A stretch of 35,337 nt of DNA from an uncultured Prevotella sp. (GCA_905233825.1 CAJOFE010000014.1:1-35337), one strand, 5' to 3'. Numbered from the stretch's first letter, positions 23,093-32,013 are shown. Numbers and translations are program-made. Notes: generated by a model not told the origin, from the sequence alone.

Positions 23093-23782
23093 TTATGGGT
23101 ATTCGCGGATGCGGAGAATGCGGACATCATCTACGGGACGGTCGTAGTCGTCGGTGAAGACCTGCTGGATGCGCTTCAGCACGTCGAGACCTTCGGTGAC
23201 TTCGCCAAAGACGGTGTATTGGCCGTCTAAGTGGGGAGCTCCACCGATCTTGCGATAGAGGTCCTGCAGCTCGGGCGTCATCGTGACACGATGCTGGGTC
23301 ATGGCGTCGAGACGCTCGCCTATCGTCTGCAGCTCGGAAGAGGAGAAGGTGGTGCCCCACACGATGTAGAACTGGCAACCACTGGAGCGACGCTCGGGAT
23401 TGACATCGTCGCCCTCACGGGCCATAGCCAGCGCACCCCGACGATGAGGATGCAGCAGGTGGCCGTCGCTGTCGAAGAGCTCTGCCTCAATGGTATAGCC
23501 CACCTCGCCGTCGCCCAACGTGGCCCCAGGCTCTGCGTGGCGACTGTCGGGGTCGCCACCCTGAATCATGAAGTTCTTGATGACACGATGGAAGAGCAGC
23601 GAGTCGTAGAAATGCTCGTTGGCCAGGCGCAGGAAGTTGTCGCGATGCAGAGGGGTGTCGTCGTAGAGTGTCAGGAGGATGTTGCCCTCGGTCGTTTCCA
23701 TCAATACTTGCTTGCGCTGCCCCATCACCGGCATGATGACGGACAGCGCAAGCAGTAGGATAAAGGTTCTCAGATGGTTCAT
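23093..23782 (-). CDS. Exported cyclophilin-type peptidyl-prolyl isomerase
   Basis: A 229-residue protein with a signal peptide (LLLALSVIMPVMGQ) and a cyclophilin domain. The active-site region is FHRVIKNFMIQGGD, with the catalytic Arg in FHRV. Also present are the ALAMAREGDDVN and SGCQFYIVWG segments that line the pocket, and TVFGEVTEGLDVLKRI near the end. It should speed proline isomerisation during folding of exported proteins. An insertion after the pocket (about 145-180) makes it longer than minimal bacterial cyclophilins. It starts 12 bp after the symporter stop, so the two share a transcript. Confidence 0.92.
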   Translation of the reverse strand: MNHLRTFILLLALSVIMPVMGQRKQVLMETTEGNILLTLYDDTPLHRDNFLRLANEHFYDSLLFHRVIKNFMIQGGDPDSRHAEPGATLGDGEVGYTIEAELFDSDGHLLHPHRRGALAMAREGDDVNPERRSSGCQFYIVWGTTFSSSELQTIGERLDAMTQHRVTMTPELQDLYRKIGGAPHLDGQYTVFGEVTEGLDVLKRIQQVFTDDYDRPVDDVRILRIREYP

Positions 23783-23794
23783 GCTATCAGGATA

Positions 23795-25315
23795 TCAACG
23801 CTTGTAGCACTCGAAGATGGTGCTGACCATCTCCTTAGGCAGCTTGGGCGTGAGCAGGCTGGCAATCCACACCACGGGGAAGCCGCCCAGCATGGCGATG
23901 GCTCCACAGTTGATGGGGTTGATGGGGTTGCCTAAGAGCATGTTCACTACCGTGAGACCTACGCCCCAGATGAAGCAGGCCCAGACGCTGATGCGGGTGA
24001 CGCCACGCCAGTAGAGGCCGAGCATGAACGGAGCCAGGAAGGCACCTGCCAGAGCGCCCCACGAGATGCCCATGAGCTGGGCGATGAACGTTGGCGGATT
24101 GAGTGCGATGAGCAACGAGATGGCAATAAAGAACATGATGAGCACACGCATGACGACGACCTTGCGGCGTTCTATCTTCTCGGCCACGATATCGTCGATG
24201 CTACCCTCCTCCACCTCGCCAGGCAGCGACTTCTTGTCGCGATAGATGAGGTCGAGGGTCATCGTAGAACTGGACGTGAGCACCAGCGAGGCCAGCGTGG
24301 ACATGGATGCCGACAGCACGAGCAACACTACAAGAGCGATGAGCACGTCGGGCAGGGTGTTAAGCATAGCAGGCACGATGCTGTCGAAGGCTATCTTTCC
24401 ATCGACGACAACGGGGTCGTAGAGACGGCCGAAGCCTCCAAGGAAGTAGCAACCGCCAGCCACGATGAAGGCGAAGATGGTAGAGATGATGGTGCCACGC
24501 TTGATGGCGCTCTCATCGGTAATGCTGTAGAACTTGCCCACCATCTGAGGCAGTCCCATCGTGCCCAGCGAGGTAAGGATGACCACTCCCAGCAGGCCCC
24601 ACGGGTCGGGGCCGAACCACGAGGCGAAGACGCCTGTTCCCTGTTCTGCGCTATCGGCAGGAATGGTGGCCAGCTTGCTGACGGCCTCGCCAAGTCCGCC
24701 CTGTGCAGCCAGCACGGCAGCAATGACGGCGATGATGCCAAAGAGCATGATGATGCCTTGTATGAAATCGTTCATGGCCGTCGCCTTGTAGCCGCCCAGG
24801 ATGACATAGACGGCCGTGAGGACGGCCATAATGATGACGCAATACTCATAGGGAATGCCGAAGCCCATCTCGAAGAGCGTGGAGATGCCCTTATAGACGC
24901 CTGCAGTATAGGGAATGAGGAATACGAAGGCGATGATGGAGGCGGCAACGCGCAGTCCCTGGTCGTTGAAACGGGTGCCGAAGAAGTCGGGCATGGTGCG
25001 ACTCTCGATGTGCTGCGTCATCAGCTTCGTCCGTTTACCCAGAATGAGCCAGGCCAAGAGTGAGCCGATGACGGCATTGCCGATGCCTATCCAAGCCGAG
25101 GAGAGGCCATATTTCCATCCGAACTGTCCGGCATAGCCCACGAAGACCACTGCCGAGAAATAGCTGGTACCAAAGGCGAAAGCCGTGAGCCAGGGACCTA
25201 CGGCACGTCCGCCCAACACGAATCCGTCAACACTGCTGGCCTGCTTGCGGGTGTAGAGACCCACGCCAATCATCACGGCCAGGAAGATGACGGTCAAAAG
25301 AACTTTTATTACCAT
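23795..25315 (-). CDS. Sodium:solute symporter family (SSS) transporter
   Basis: A 506-residue inner-membrane protein with about 13 hydrophobic helices. The N-terminal part is typical for the family: GVGLYTRKQASSVDGFVLGG, then AFAFGTSYFSAVVFVGYAG. YKATAMNDFIQGIIMLFGI and LPQMVGKFYSI match the middle of proline/sugar-type SSS carriers. Substrate is not readable from the sequence. The neighbourhood (porin upstream, GH97 and sugar isomerase further upstream) suggests a nutrient such as a sugar or organic acid. Confidence 0.92.
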   Translation of the reverse strand: MVIKVLLTVIFLAVMIGVGLYTRKQASSVDGFVLGGRAVGPWLTAFAFGTSYFSAVVFVGYAGQFGWKYGLSSAWIGIGNAVIGSLLAWLILGKRTKLMTQHIESRTMPDFFGTRFNDQGLRVAASIIAFVFLIPYTAGVYKGISTLFEMGFGIPYEYCVIIMAVLTAVYVILGGYKATAMNDFIQGIIMLFGIIAVIAAVLAAQGGLGEAVSKLATIPADSAEQGTGVFASWFGPDPWGLLGVVILTSLGTMGLPQMVGKFYSITDESAIKRGTIISTIFAFIVAGGCYFLGGFGRLYDPVVVDGKIAFDSIVPAMLNTLPDVLIALVVLLVLSASMSTLASLVLTSSSTMTLDLIYRDKKSLPGEVEEGSIDDIVAEKIERRKVVVMRVLIMFFIAISLLIALNPPTFIAQLMGISWGALAGAFLAPFMLGLYWRGVTRISVWACFIWGVGLTVVNMLLGNPINPINCGAIAMLGGFPVVWIASLLTPKLPKEMVSTIFECYKR

Positions 25316-25356
25316 ATTCTGAATTACGATTTTTGAATTTAGAATTTAGAGGTATT

Positions 25357-25420
25357 CTCGCTTCGCTGCGAGTATGATGTAGGAAGTTTGATGTATTACT
25401 TCTTACATGCTACTTCCTAC
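25357..25420. repeat. Inverted repeats between porin and symporter
   Basis: The 152-bp gap 25316-25467 holds CTCGC/GCGAG (25357-25372) and GTAGGAAGT (25379-25387) with ACTTCCTAC (25412-25420). There are also several ACTTCTTA-like direct repeats. These could end the porin transcript. No clear -7 box for the symporter is seen. Confidence 0.45.
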
Positions 25421-25467
25421 TCGCCAAGGCGACACCTCATCATTCTTACTTCTTAATTCTTAACTCT

Positions 25468-26553
25468 TTAGAACGCTACTTGTACTTGGGCCTGAAGCCA
25501 GTTATAATCATTCGTACTGATGTTCTCGCCACAGAGACAGCGGGTGTATTGCAGCTGCAGACGGCACTTCTTAAAGAACCAATACTGAAGGCCAAGTGTC
25601 AGGTTGGTCTGATCCCAGCCATCGACCTTCGTATTGCGGTCGTAGGTCTCGCCACTGGCCACGATATCGAGGGCACCTGCCACGGGGATGCACGTCGTGA
25701 CATAGCCGCCACGCGAGCCCACGTCGCCATCCTCGCCACCCAGCCACTCAGCACGGATGCTGGCAGGACGGGCTTCCTTATACTGACCAGGCGAATAGGA
25801 CTCTGTCTTATACTCCACACCGGCACTATAGCGGTTGCGCTTGTAGTTGTCGCCCACGTTGATGGTAGGGTTCCAGGCAGCCTTGCCCACAGCACAGCCC
25901 GTACCCAGATAGCCCGAGGCCACCAGGCGCAGACCGGCCATCGGCTTCACCTCTAACTTGGCAATGAAGTCCTTCTGGTTGTTCAGATCCTTGCGGTTGA
26001 TGCCCTGACCACTCATCAAGGCCAGTGCATAGTGCAGCTTGTCGTTCAGCAGGTCGCCGAAGACCTCCACACCCATGTCGCGGCCATAGTTCACGCCGTT
26101 CAGGGGATCTGGACCCTCGCCAGCCAGATAGAGCACGGCCTGCGAATAGACATCGATGAGCTCTAACTGCGTAGGCGACATGGGGTTCTCCATCGTGTAG
26201 GAGTGCTTGAACTGTCCCATACGCACGGTCAGCGCCTTGTCGTTGCTGATGCGATAGTCGGTATAATACTCCTGCACCACGCTCGAGAAGTCGTGCATGA
26301 ACATGAACGACCAGCGATCGGTGATGCGGGCCTTTGCCCAAAGCAAAGTGCGCTTAAGATTGTAACTGTTGGTCTTTGTGTCGTTCTGGTCCTGATAGCT
26401 CCAGCCTCCCTGGGCATAGCCGTTCAGAGTGATGCGACTGGTAAAGTCCTTTGTCCAGTCAATACCAGATGAGTTTTGCCCCATTGCGGCAACGCTACTA
26501 AACACTGCCAGTCCTGCTGCCAGTGTCCTGAAAATGCAAGTCTTTTGTTTCAT
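25468..26553 (-). CDS. Phosphate-selective porin O/P-type outer-membrane protein
   Basis: A 361-residue barrel protein. The start at 26553 gives a signal peptide (RTLAAGLAVFSSVAAMG, then QNSSG); the frame opens 14 codons earlier but that part would overlap the promoter. Barrel strands with alternating aromatics are seen throughout (LNGYAQGGWSYQDQ; LLWAKARITDRWSFMFMHDF). The MGQFKHSYTMENPMSPTQLE segment is typical of porin O/P homologues. The chain ends in F (QVQVAF), the usual barrel signature. The true substrate may be phosphate or another anion. Confidence 0.85.
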   Translation of the reverse strand: MKQKTCIFRTLAAGLAVFSSVAAMGQNSSGIDWTKDFTSRITLNGYAQGGWSYQDQNDTKTNSYNLKRTLLWAKARITDRWSFMFMHDFSSVVQEYYTDYRISNDKALTVRMGQFKHSYTMENPMSPTQLELIDVYSQAVLYLAGEGPDPLNGVNYGRDMGVEVFGDLLNDKLHYALALMSGQGINRKDLNNQKDFIAKLEVKPMAGLRLVASGYLGTGCAVGKAAWNPTINVGDNYKRNRYSAGVEYKTESYSPGQYKEARPASIRAEWLGGEDGDVGSRGGYVTTCIPVAGALDIVASGETYDRNTKVDGWDQTNLTLGLQYWFFKKCRLQLQYTRCLCGENISTNDYNWLQAQVQVAF

Positions 26554-26592
26554 TTTGTCATCAATTTGAAAGAATTTTAGTTCTTGCGGCTG

Positions 26593-26624
26593 CAAAGGTA
26601 CGAATAAACGAGCAAAATGCCAAA
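26593..26624 (-). promoter_or_regulatory. Porin promoter
   Basis: TTTG (26621-26624), 20-bp spacer, TACCTTTG (26593-26600): perfect boxes about 40 bp before the ATG. The -33 box lies inside one arm of the upstream gene's terminator hairpin. Confidence 0.75.
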
Positions 26625-26652
26625 GAAATGTTTAAAATCTTTGGCATTTTGC
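26612..26652 (-). terminator. 15-bp-arm terminator hairpin overlapping the porin promoter
   Basis: GCAAAATGCCAAAGA (26612-26626) and TCTTTGGCATTTTGC (26638-26652) pair perfectly around 11 nt. It lies 20 bp past the stop of the gene at 26672, on the minus strand. Confidence 0.65.
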
Positions 26653-26671
26653 AACAAAAGATGACTCATTT

Positions 26672-27328
26672 TCAGCCTTTACGTGCGTTGGGGCAGTATT
26701 GGCAGAGGAAATCATAGACAAAATCGAAGTCCTCGTCGGCAACATAGACGCGATTGCGGCTCAACAGCCCGTTCACCTTGATGAGGTGCATCCATCGGCG
26801 AGGAACCAGACGTCGCACGCTGTCGAAGCGAGTAGTCATCGACGTGCGATTGGCAACAAGGATTCCCATGCCTACCATACTCAACTTACCAGTGGCAGCT
26901 CCTCCCAGAGCGGTGAGCTTGCCAATGGCACGGGCCTTGTCCTCCGTGCCGGGCAGCTGCTTGTGCACCACCTCTTTCTCGTCCATGATGAAAAGTACGG
27001 AATACTTCCACCCGTAGTGCCAGGCCACGAAGAAGTAGGCTATATACCCCAATACCAAGAATACGCCTATGAGTATCAGGAAAGGGTAAGTGATGCCCCA
27101 CACATCGGAGAGCTTGAGATGGCCCTCGCAGCTGCCCAGCAGCAGAACGAAGAGCCACACAATGCCGAAGCTGATGACCAGCACCCAATAGACATCGAAC
27201 AGGATGCTGGGGTTCTTGAGCATAGGCACGTCGAACACCCAGCGGTACTTCCCGTCAGGACAAAGCACGGGGTGGGTATAGCGCACGTCGCGATACTTCG
27301 ATTGCCTTTTTTTCTGCTGCTTGGCCAT
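26672..27328 (-). CDS. Two-TM membrane protein of unknown function
   Basis: A 218-residue protein beginning with a very basic N-terminus (MAKQQKKRQSKYRD). Two TM helices follow (about 46-67, VLVISFGIVWLFVLLLG; about 80-103, ITYPFLILIGVFLVLGYIAY). The cytoplasmic C-terminal part (about 110-218) looks like a PH-type beta domain (VLFIMDEKEVVHKQLPG ... RRLVPRRWMHLIKVNGLLSR). It follows the isomerase gene by 17 bp, so it is co-transcribed. A role in sugar use is not evident. Confidence 0.75.
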   Translation of the reverse strand: MAKQQKKRQSKYRDVRYTHPVLCPDGKYRWVFDVPMLKNPSILFDVYWVLVISFGIVWLFVLLLGSCEGHLKLSDVWGITYPFLILIGVFLVLGYIAYFFVAWHYGWKYSVLFIMDEKEVVHKQLPGTEDKARAIGKLTALGGAATGKLSMVGMGILVANRTSMTTRFDSVRRLVPRRWMHLIKVNGLLSRNRVYVADEDFDFVYDFLCQYCPNARKG

Positions 27329-27345
27329 CTCGTCTGAGGTACGGG

Positions 27346-28842
27346 CTATGCGAACGGATTCTCCGTGGGATAGTAGTCACCCTTCGGGAAGTTGTAGTCG
27401 ATCTCGTCAACGGGGATGCCCATGTATTTCAGCACTTCCCACAAGTACTTACCTGCATGCTCGAACATCACGGCAGCATGGTGCGGGTAGTGCTTCTCGA
27501 TGAGGACGTGACGATAGAAGCGACTCATATTCTTGATGCCGAAGGTGCCGATGCTGCCAAACGAGCGGGTGGGCACGGGCAATATCTCGCCTTGGGCAAT
27601 GTAAGCACGCAGCTTGGTGTCGGCGGTGCTCTGCAGGCGATAGACCGTAGCCTTGCCAGGCTTCAGGTCGCCCTCCAAAGTGCCGTTAGTCACCTCTACA
27701 GGCAGGGCACGAGCCATGATACGCTGGAAGCACATCTGGCAGTTGCAGACCTTGCTGGAAGCAGTATTGCCGCAGTGGAAGCCCATGAAAATCTCTTTCT
27801 CAGTGTAAGAGTCGCACTCGAACTTCTTGCCCTTGATGCTCTCCTCGAACATGTCGCGGGGCACGGAGTTGTTGATGTCGAGCAGCGTCACGGCATCCTG
27901 AGTGATGCAGGTGCCGATGAACTCCGACAGGGCGCCATAGATGTCCACCTCGCAGGCAACGGGAATGCCACGGCCCGTCAGACGACTGTTCACATAGCAG
28001 GGCACGAAACCGAACATAGTCTGGAAGGCAGGCCAGCACTTGTTGGCCATAGCCACGAACTGGCGGCTGCCCTTGTGGCCCTCAATCCAGTCGCAGAGCG
28101 TCAGCTCGTACTGGGCCAGCTTCGGTAGCACACTGGGAATCTTGTTGCCGGTGCCCAGCTCTGCGGCCATGTCCTTCACCACATCGTCGATGCGCGGGTC
28201 ACCCTGGTGCTTCTGGAAAGCTTCGAGCAAGTCGAGCTCAGAGTTCTCCTCTATCTCCACATCGAGGTCGTAGAGTGCACGGATAGGAGCATTGCAGGCC
28301 AGGAAGTTGTTGGGACGCGGACCGAAGCTGATAATCTTCAGGTTCTGCAGGCCTACGATGGCGCGGGCCATAGGCACGAACTCATGGATCATCTCAGCAC
28401 ACTGGGCGGCATCGCCGACGGGCTCCTCGGGTATGTAGGCCCGTGTCCTGCGCAGGCTCAGGGCCTGGCTGGCGTTCAGCATGCCGCAGTAGGCATCGCC
28501 ACGGCCGTCGACGAGGTCGTTCTGAGTCTCTTCGGCAGCAGCGCAGAACATCGTCGGGCCCTGGAACCAGTCGGCAATCATCGTCTCGCTGATCTCAGGT
28601 CCGAAGTTGCCAAGATAGACGCAGAGGGCGTTGCAGCCGGCCTTCTTCACGTCCTCCAGTGCCTGCTGGGCGTGGATTTCGCTTTCGACGATGCAGATGG
28701 GGCACTCGTAGATGCCTTCCTTGCCAAATTTCTTTTCATACTCGGCGATGACAGCCTTGCGGCGGTTCACTGCCAACGACTCGGGAAAACAGTCGCGGCT
28801 CACGGCCACGATACCGATTTTAATTACAGGTACATTGTTCAT
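27346..28842 (-). CDS. L-fucose/L-arabinose isomerase family protein
   Basis: A 498-residue cytoplasmic enzyme homologue. The N-terminal domain starts IKIGIVAVSRDCFPESLA, and YLGNFGPEISETMIADWF follows. The central part holds ISFGPRPNNFLACNAPI and acidic residues in IEENSELDL. Later segments are VACEVDIYGALSEFIG, LLDINNSVP and MGFHCGNTA, which in this family contribute metal ligands (Glu, Asp, His). Family members interconvert aldoses and ketoses such as L-fucose/L-fuculose. The exact sugar cannot be read. The start is ATG 28842; the 27 codons open upstream cover the promoter. Confidence 0.85.
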   Translation of the reverse strand: MNNVPVIKIGIVAVSRDCFPESLAVNRRKAVIAEYEKKFGKEGIYECPICIVESEIHAQQALEDVKKAGCNALCVYLGNFGPEISETMIADWFQGPTMFCAAAEETQNDLVDGRGDAYCGMLNASQALSLRRTRAYIPEEPVGDAAQCAEMIHEFVPMARAIVGLQNLKIISFGPRPNNFLACNAPIRALYDLDVEIEENSELDLLEAFQKHQGDPRIDDVVKDMAAELGTGNKIPSVLPKLAQYELTLCDWIEGHKGSRQFVAMANKCWPAFQTMFGFVPCYVNSRLTGRGIPVACEVDIYGALSEFIGTCITQDAVTLLDINNSVPRDMFEESIKGKKFECDSYTEKEIFMGFHCGNTASSKVCNCQMCFQRIMARALPVEVTNGTLEGDLKPGKATVYRLQSTADTKLRAYIAQGEILPVPTRSFGSIGTFGIKNMSRFYRHVLIEKHYPHHAAVMFEHAGKYLWEVLKYMGIPVDEIDYNFPKGDYYPTENPFA

Positions 28843-28863
28843 ATTATAAAGAATTAATCGCTG

Positions 28864-28895
28864 CAAAGATACAGAAAAGCGGGCAAACTGCCAAA
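28864..28895 (-). promoter_or_regulatory. Isomerase promoter set inside the GH97 terminator
   Basis: TTTG (28892-28895), 20-bp spacer, TATCTTTG (28864-28871). The region also forms a hairpin, AAAAGCGGGCAAA (28875-28887) with TTTGCCGCTTTT (28899-28910), one bulged base. This lies just past the GH97 stop; the -33 box falls in its loop. Confidence 0.75.
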
Positions 28896-28919
28896 CAATT
28901 TGCCGCTTTTTTCTAGTCT

Positions 28920-30902
28920 TCAATCTTGCAGGATGATTCCGCCATCGGGCTGAATCACCACCTTGGCCTTGCCCTTCTTGTCGGTCTTCAGGGTGGTGAG
29001 CGTGGGCTGACCCGTCTTGGCATCATCGACGTAGTACTTCAACTGAGAGCCGGCAGACCAGAACTTGGTGAGGTCGAGGGTGAGCTTCAACGGCTCCTTC
29101 AGGGCATTGAGGCCGACCACGTACCAGTTGTCACCATGGCGACGTGCCAGCACGACATAGCGGCCAGGATAGCCGTCGATGAAGCGGGTCTCGTCCCAGG
29201 TGGTAGGCACAGCCTTCAGCCAATCGACTTCAAATTGAGGAAGCTCGTTCTCCGTAAGGTTGTTGGGCTGGATGGCGATGCACTGTATGGACGTTTGGTT
29301 GGTGATGGCAGAGGCCATCTCGAAGATGTCGGTGGTATAACGACGATGACGGCTCTTGTTATCGCGCGACAGATACTTGTTCATAATGGTGCCACCCCAG
29401 TCCATCGTGCCCACGGCATTGCGGATGAAAGGATGCATGCAGAGCTCGAAGGCCTCGCTCCTGGCATGTCCCTCAGAGAAATAGACATTCTCGGAGGCCA
29501 GTACAGCCTCGGAGGCAACATAGTTGGGATACATCATTTCCCAGCCGCGAGGGATGGTACAGCCGTGGAAAATGACCTGCAACCCATAGCGGTTGGCATC
29601 GAAGAGGATGTCCTCGTAGAGCTGCATGGTGCATTGCTTGTCGCCACCGAAGAAATCGACCTTAATGCCTTTCACGCCAATCTTCTGCAGCCAAGCCATC
29701 TCCTTGTCGCGGGCAATGGCCGTTGACATGCAGTCGCGTGGTGTCTGCGGAGCGTCGTTCTCATAGCCGTTGGAGTTGTACCACATCATCAGCGAGACGC
29801 CCTTCGACTGGGCATATTTCGACAGCTCCTCAATACGATCGCGACCTATGCGCTGGTCCCACCAGTTATCTACGAGACAGTACTCGTAGCCCATTTTCGA
29901 GGCCAGGTCAATGAACTGCACCTGATCGTCGTAGTTAATGGAGTTATCCTGCCAGACGAGCCACGACCACGTGTAGCGCCCTGGCTTGTACTTTTGCGAG
30001 GATTCATACTTCGGCGAAACCACATCGTAGGGGATGGTGGTCTCGACGATGGGCTTCAGCGAGGCACCAAGGGTAATGGTGCGCCAAGGGGTGCTGTATG
30101 GCAAGGGGATGCCAGCCTCAGCCGAGCCGATGCCGTTGTTCTCGCCAGCCTGCGGGAAGGCGATGGTATAGCCAGTCTCGGGATTGTAGTCGCTCAGGTG
30201 AGAGCCCACGTAGCTGCCGTCAACACCCGTTTCAGAGACGAGCACCCAAGCATTGTCGGTATCATTTACCGGCACACGGAACAGGCAAGGGAAGGTATAG
30301 CCCTGAGAGAAGCGCGACTTCTTAGCCATCGGAGCATCAGCCTCGTAGTCCTCCTCGTAGCTGGGCTTCGTGCGCTCCCAGCCCGTCATAGGACCTATCT
30401 GCGGACAGAGGAACGTGGTAGTGTTCTCAGGGAAACGGAACGAGCTGACTTCACGACGGATGACGCCACACTTGGGATTCTCGCCAGGACGTGCAATCTC
30501 GTAACGGTAGGCAATGTCGTTGCCCGTCACATAGAATACCACCGTCATTTCCTGTCCCTTGGCATTCTTAAAGGGCACGCTGTAGCGCGCGACGGCCTTG
30601 CCGTAAGCCGAGTGCTTGATGACCTTCCGTTTCAAGTTGGTACGGCTGTCCATCATCGTCATCTTCTGCTGGCCCATCGTCAGGCCCTGCGTAAAGTCGC
30701 CAAAGTCAGCCTCAAAACCTAAGCGTGAGGGCTCCATGACCTGCACCCCGTCGTAGCTGACGGAGTAGGTAGCCAGTCCGCCTTCGTCGCTCACCGTTAT
30801 TTCAATCCTGTTGTTGACCGAGGGTAACGTGACCTCTCGTGCTGAAACCGTCAGGGACAGCATTGCCAGCAGCCCTAACATCATTCCCTTTGTTTTGTCC
30901 AT
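28920..30902 (-). CDS. Glycoside hydrolase family 97, retaining (alpha-galactosidase-type)
   Basis: A 660-residue exported enzyme (signal MLGLLAMLSLTVSA). An N-terminal beta domain (about 22-290) precedes a (beta/alpha)8 barrel with YTWSWLVWQDNSINYDDQVQ, YCLVDNWWDQ and LMMWYNSNGY. A C-terminal beta domain with VVLARRHGDNWYVVGLNA follows. D416 in GIKVDFFGGD and E471 in ASENVYF match in position the nucleophile and acid/base of retaining GH97 alpha-galactosidases. The inverting SusB type instead uses Glu bases. It probably trims alpha-linked galactose or a similar sugar in the periplasm. It reads first in the sugar cluster and has its own promoter. Confidence 0.93.
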   Translation of the reverse strand: MDKTKGMMLGLLAMLSLTVSAREVTLPSVNNRIEITVSDEGGLATYSVSYDGVQVMEPSRLGFEADFGDFTQGLTMGQQKMTMMDSRTNLKRKVIKHSAYGKAVARYSVPFKNAKGQEMTVVFYVTGNDIAYRYEIARPGENPKCGVIRREVSSFRFPENTTTFLCPQIGPMTGWERTKPSYEEDYEADAPMAKKSRFSQGYTFPCLFRVPVNDTDNAWVLVSETGVDGSYVGSHLSDYNPETGYTIAFPQAGENNGIGSAEAGIPLPYSTPWRTITLGASLKPIVETTIPYDVVSPKYESSQKYKPGRYTWSWLVWQDNSINYDDQVQFIDLASKMGYEYCLVDNWWDQRIGRDRIEELSKYAQSKGVSLMMWYNSNGYENDAPQTPRDCMSTAIARDKEMAWLQKIGVKGIKVDFFGGDKQCTMQLYEDILFDANRYGLQVIFHGCTIPRGWEMMYPNYVASEAVLASENVYFSEGHARSEAFELCMHPFIRNAVGTMDWGGTIMNKYLSRDNKSRHRRYTTDIFEMASAITNQTSIQCIAIQPNNLTENELPQFEVDWLKAVPTTWDETRFIDGYPGRYVVLARRHGDNWYVVGLNALKEPLKLTLDLTKFWSAGSQLKYYVDDAKTGQPTLTTLKTDKKGKAKVVIQPDGGIILQD

Positions 30903-30931
30903 AGTTTAGTATATTTAAATCAATTTTGCTG

Positions 30932-30962
30932 CAAAGATACAAAAAAAACACTAATCACCAAT
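30932..30962 (-). promoter_or_regulatory. GH97 promoter
   Basis: ATTG (30959-30962), 19-bp spacer, TATCTTTG (30932-30939), about 35 bp before the ATG at 30902. It is divergent from the promoter at 30984. Confidence 0.7.
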
Positions 30963-30977
30963 CATCTTTCACCTTTT

Positions 30978-31011
30978 TTTTCGTACCTTTGCATCCCCAA
31001 AGGTACGAAAA
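30978..31011 (+). promoter_or_regulatory. Promoter within a 13-bp-arm palindrome
   Basis: TTTTCGTACCTTT (30978-30990) and AAAGGTACGAAAA (30999-31011) are perfect arms with an 8-nt loop. The plus-strand -7 box TACCTTTG is 30984-30991. By symmetry the minus strand carries TACCTTTG at 30998-31005. The plus ATG follows at 31030. The -33 region has no clear TTTG. It may be an operator, or a leader hairpin if transcription starts upstream. Confidence 0.65.
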
Positions 31012-31029
31012 CGTGCGATAACTAAAGGT

Positions 31030-32013
31030 ATGAGGCATTTTAAGACATTCTTCCAACTGACAGTCCTGCTACTAGCAGGACTTGCTATAAGTATGCCTGC
31101 CCATGGGCAGACCAACAGTGACGATGAGGACATCTGGCGACAGGTGAACCTGAGCGAAGTAGATTTCCAGAAATCGAAGAACTACTGCCTGCGCATCTAC
31201 GGCTACTACCGCTATGTGGACGACGGCATCATCTACATCTCCGACCGCCAGCATAAGCTCTACCGAGTGTATGAAGGCATCTGCGAGCTCGACGTGCGCT
31301 ACGACAAGGACGAGGACGAAGGCGCCGAGGTTATCGTGGGGCGCGACCTGGTACATCCCGAAGAGCCGGGCAAGTTCATGGAGTTCTACGAACTGAAGCC
31401 TTATACTTTTCTGGAGAAAGCACGCCGTCTGCCGAAGAAATACACGATGGAAGCATCTGGCGACACCACCCGTGTCTATGCGAAGACAGGACTGGCAGGC
31501 ATTGCCGTCAGGGATGTTGCCCGTCAGGAGCTGCGCATGGACTACAACGCCATTGCCCCTGATACCCTCTTTACAGTAAACATCGTCATTGCCAGTGCCC
31601 GCCTGAAGAACGTGCATGCCAATGCCGTCTATCAGTTGGAAGACGAGGCCGTGGAATATGTGCCGCAGGGCAACTTGAAGCGCATCACCTTCGATGGCGA
31701 CATCGACATGAAGGTTCTCGGCTCGACGGAAGTCTTCCGCGAGAACACCGAGCTGTATGTGGATAGCGTGGTCTATCTGACCAAGGACGAATACAAGGCC
31801 AGCAAACGACAGCCCAAGAAACAGCGCCTGGAGGCCACCGGCTACACCCTACAGGACATTGACCGCCTGAAGCAGAAGCTGGGCGTGCCCCCGCTGAGCA
31901 ATGCCGTGCTGGAGAAGATAGAAGACCAGCGCGACTGGGACGACCAGTATGAGCAGTGGAAGCTGACTGACAAAACAGTGAAAAGCATCAACAAAAAGAA
32001 CGAATACAAATAA
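31030..32013 (+). CDS. Secreted protein of unknown function
   Basis: A 327-residue exported protein (signal TVLLLAGLAISMPAHGQ). The mature part is acidic and strand-rich (YCLRIYGYYRYVDDGIIYIS), ending in a charged helical region (LEKIEDQRDWDDQYEQWK). No family was recognised. It leads a three-gene plus-strand operon with 10- and 13-bp gaps. It is probably periplasmic or outer-membrane associated together with the next gene's barrel protein. Confidence 0.75.
   Translation: MRHFKTFFQLTVLLLAGLAISMPAHGQTNSDDEDIWRQVNLSEVDFQKSKNYCLRIYGYYRYVDDGIIYISDRQHKLYRVYEGICELDVRYDKDEDEGAEVIVGRDLVHPEEPGKFMEFYELKPYTFLEKARRLPKKYTMEASGDTTRVYAKTGLAGIAVRDVARQELRMDYNAIAPDTLFTVNIVIASARLKNVHANAVYQLEDEAVEYVPQGNLKRITFDGDIDMKVLGSTEVFRENTELYVDSVVYLTKDEYKASKRQPKKQRLEATGYTLQDIDRLKQKLGVPPLSNAVLEKIEDQRDWDDQYEQWKLTDKTVKSINKKNEYK

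Noticed and set aside
29994..30722. Long plus-strand ORF (242 codons) opposite GH97
   Set aside because: It is antisense to a strongly supported GH97 gene, lacks any recognisable domain, and has the Arg/His-rich composition of a shadow frame.
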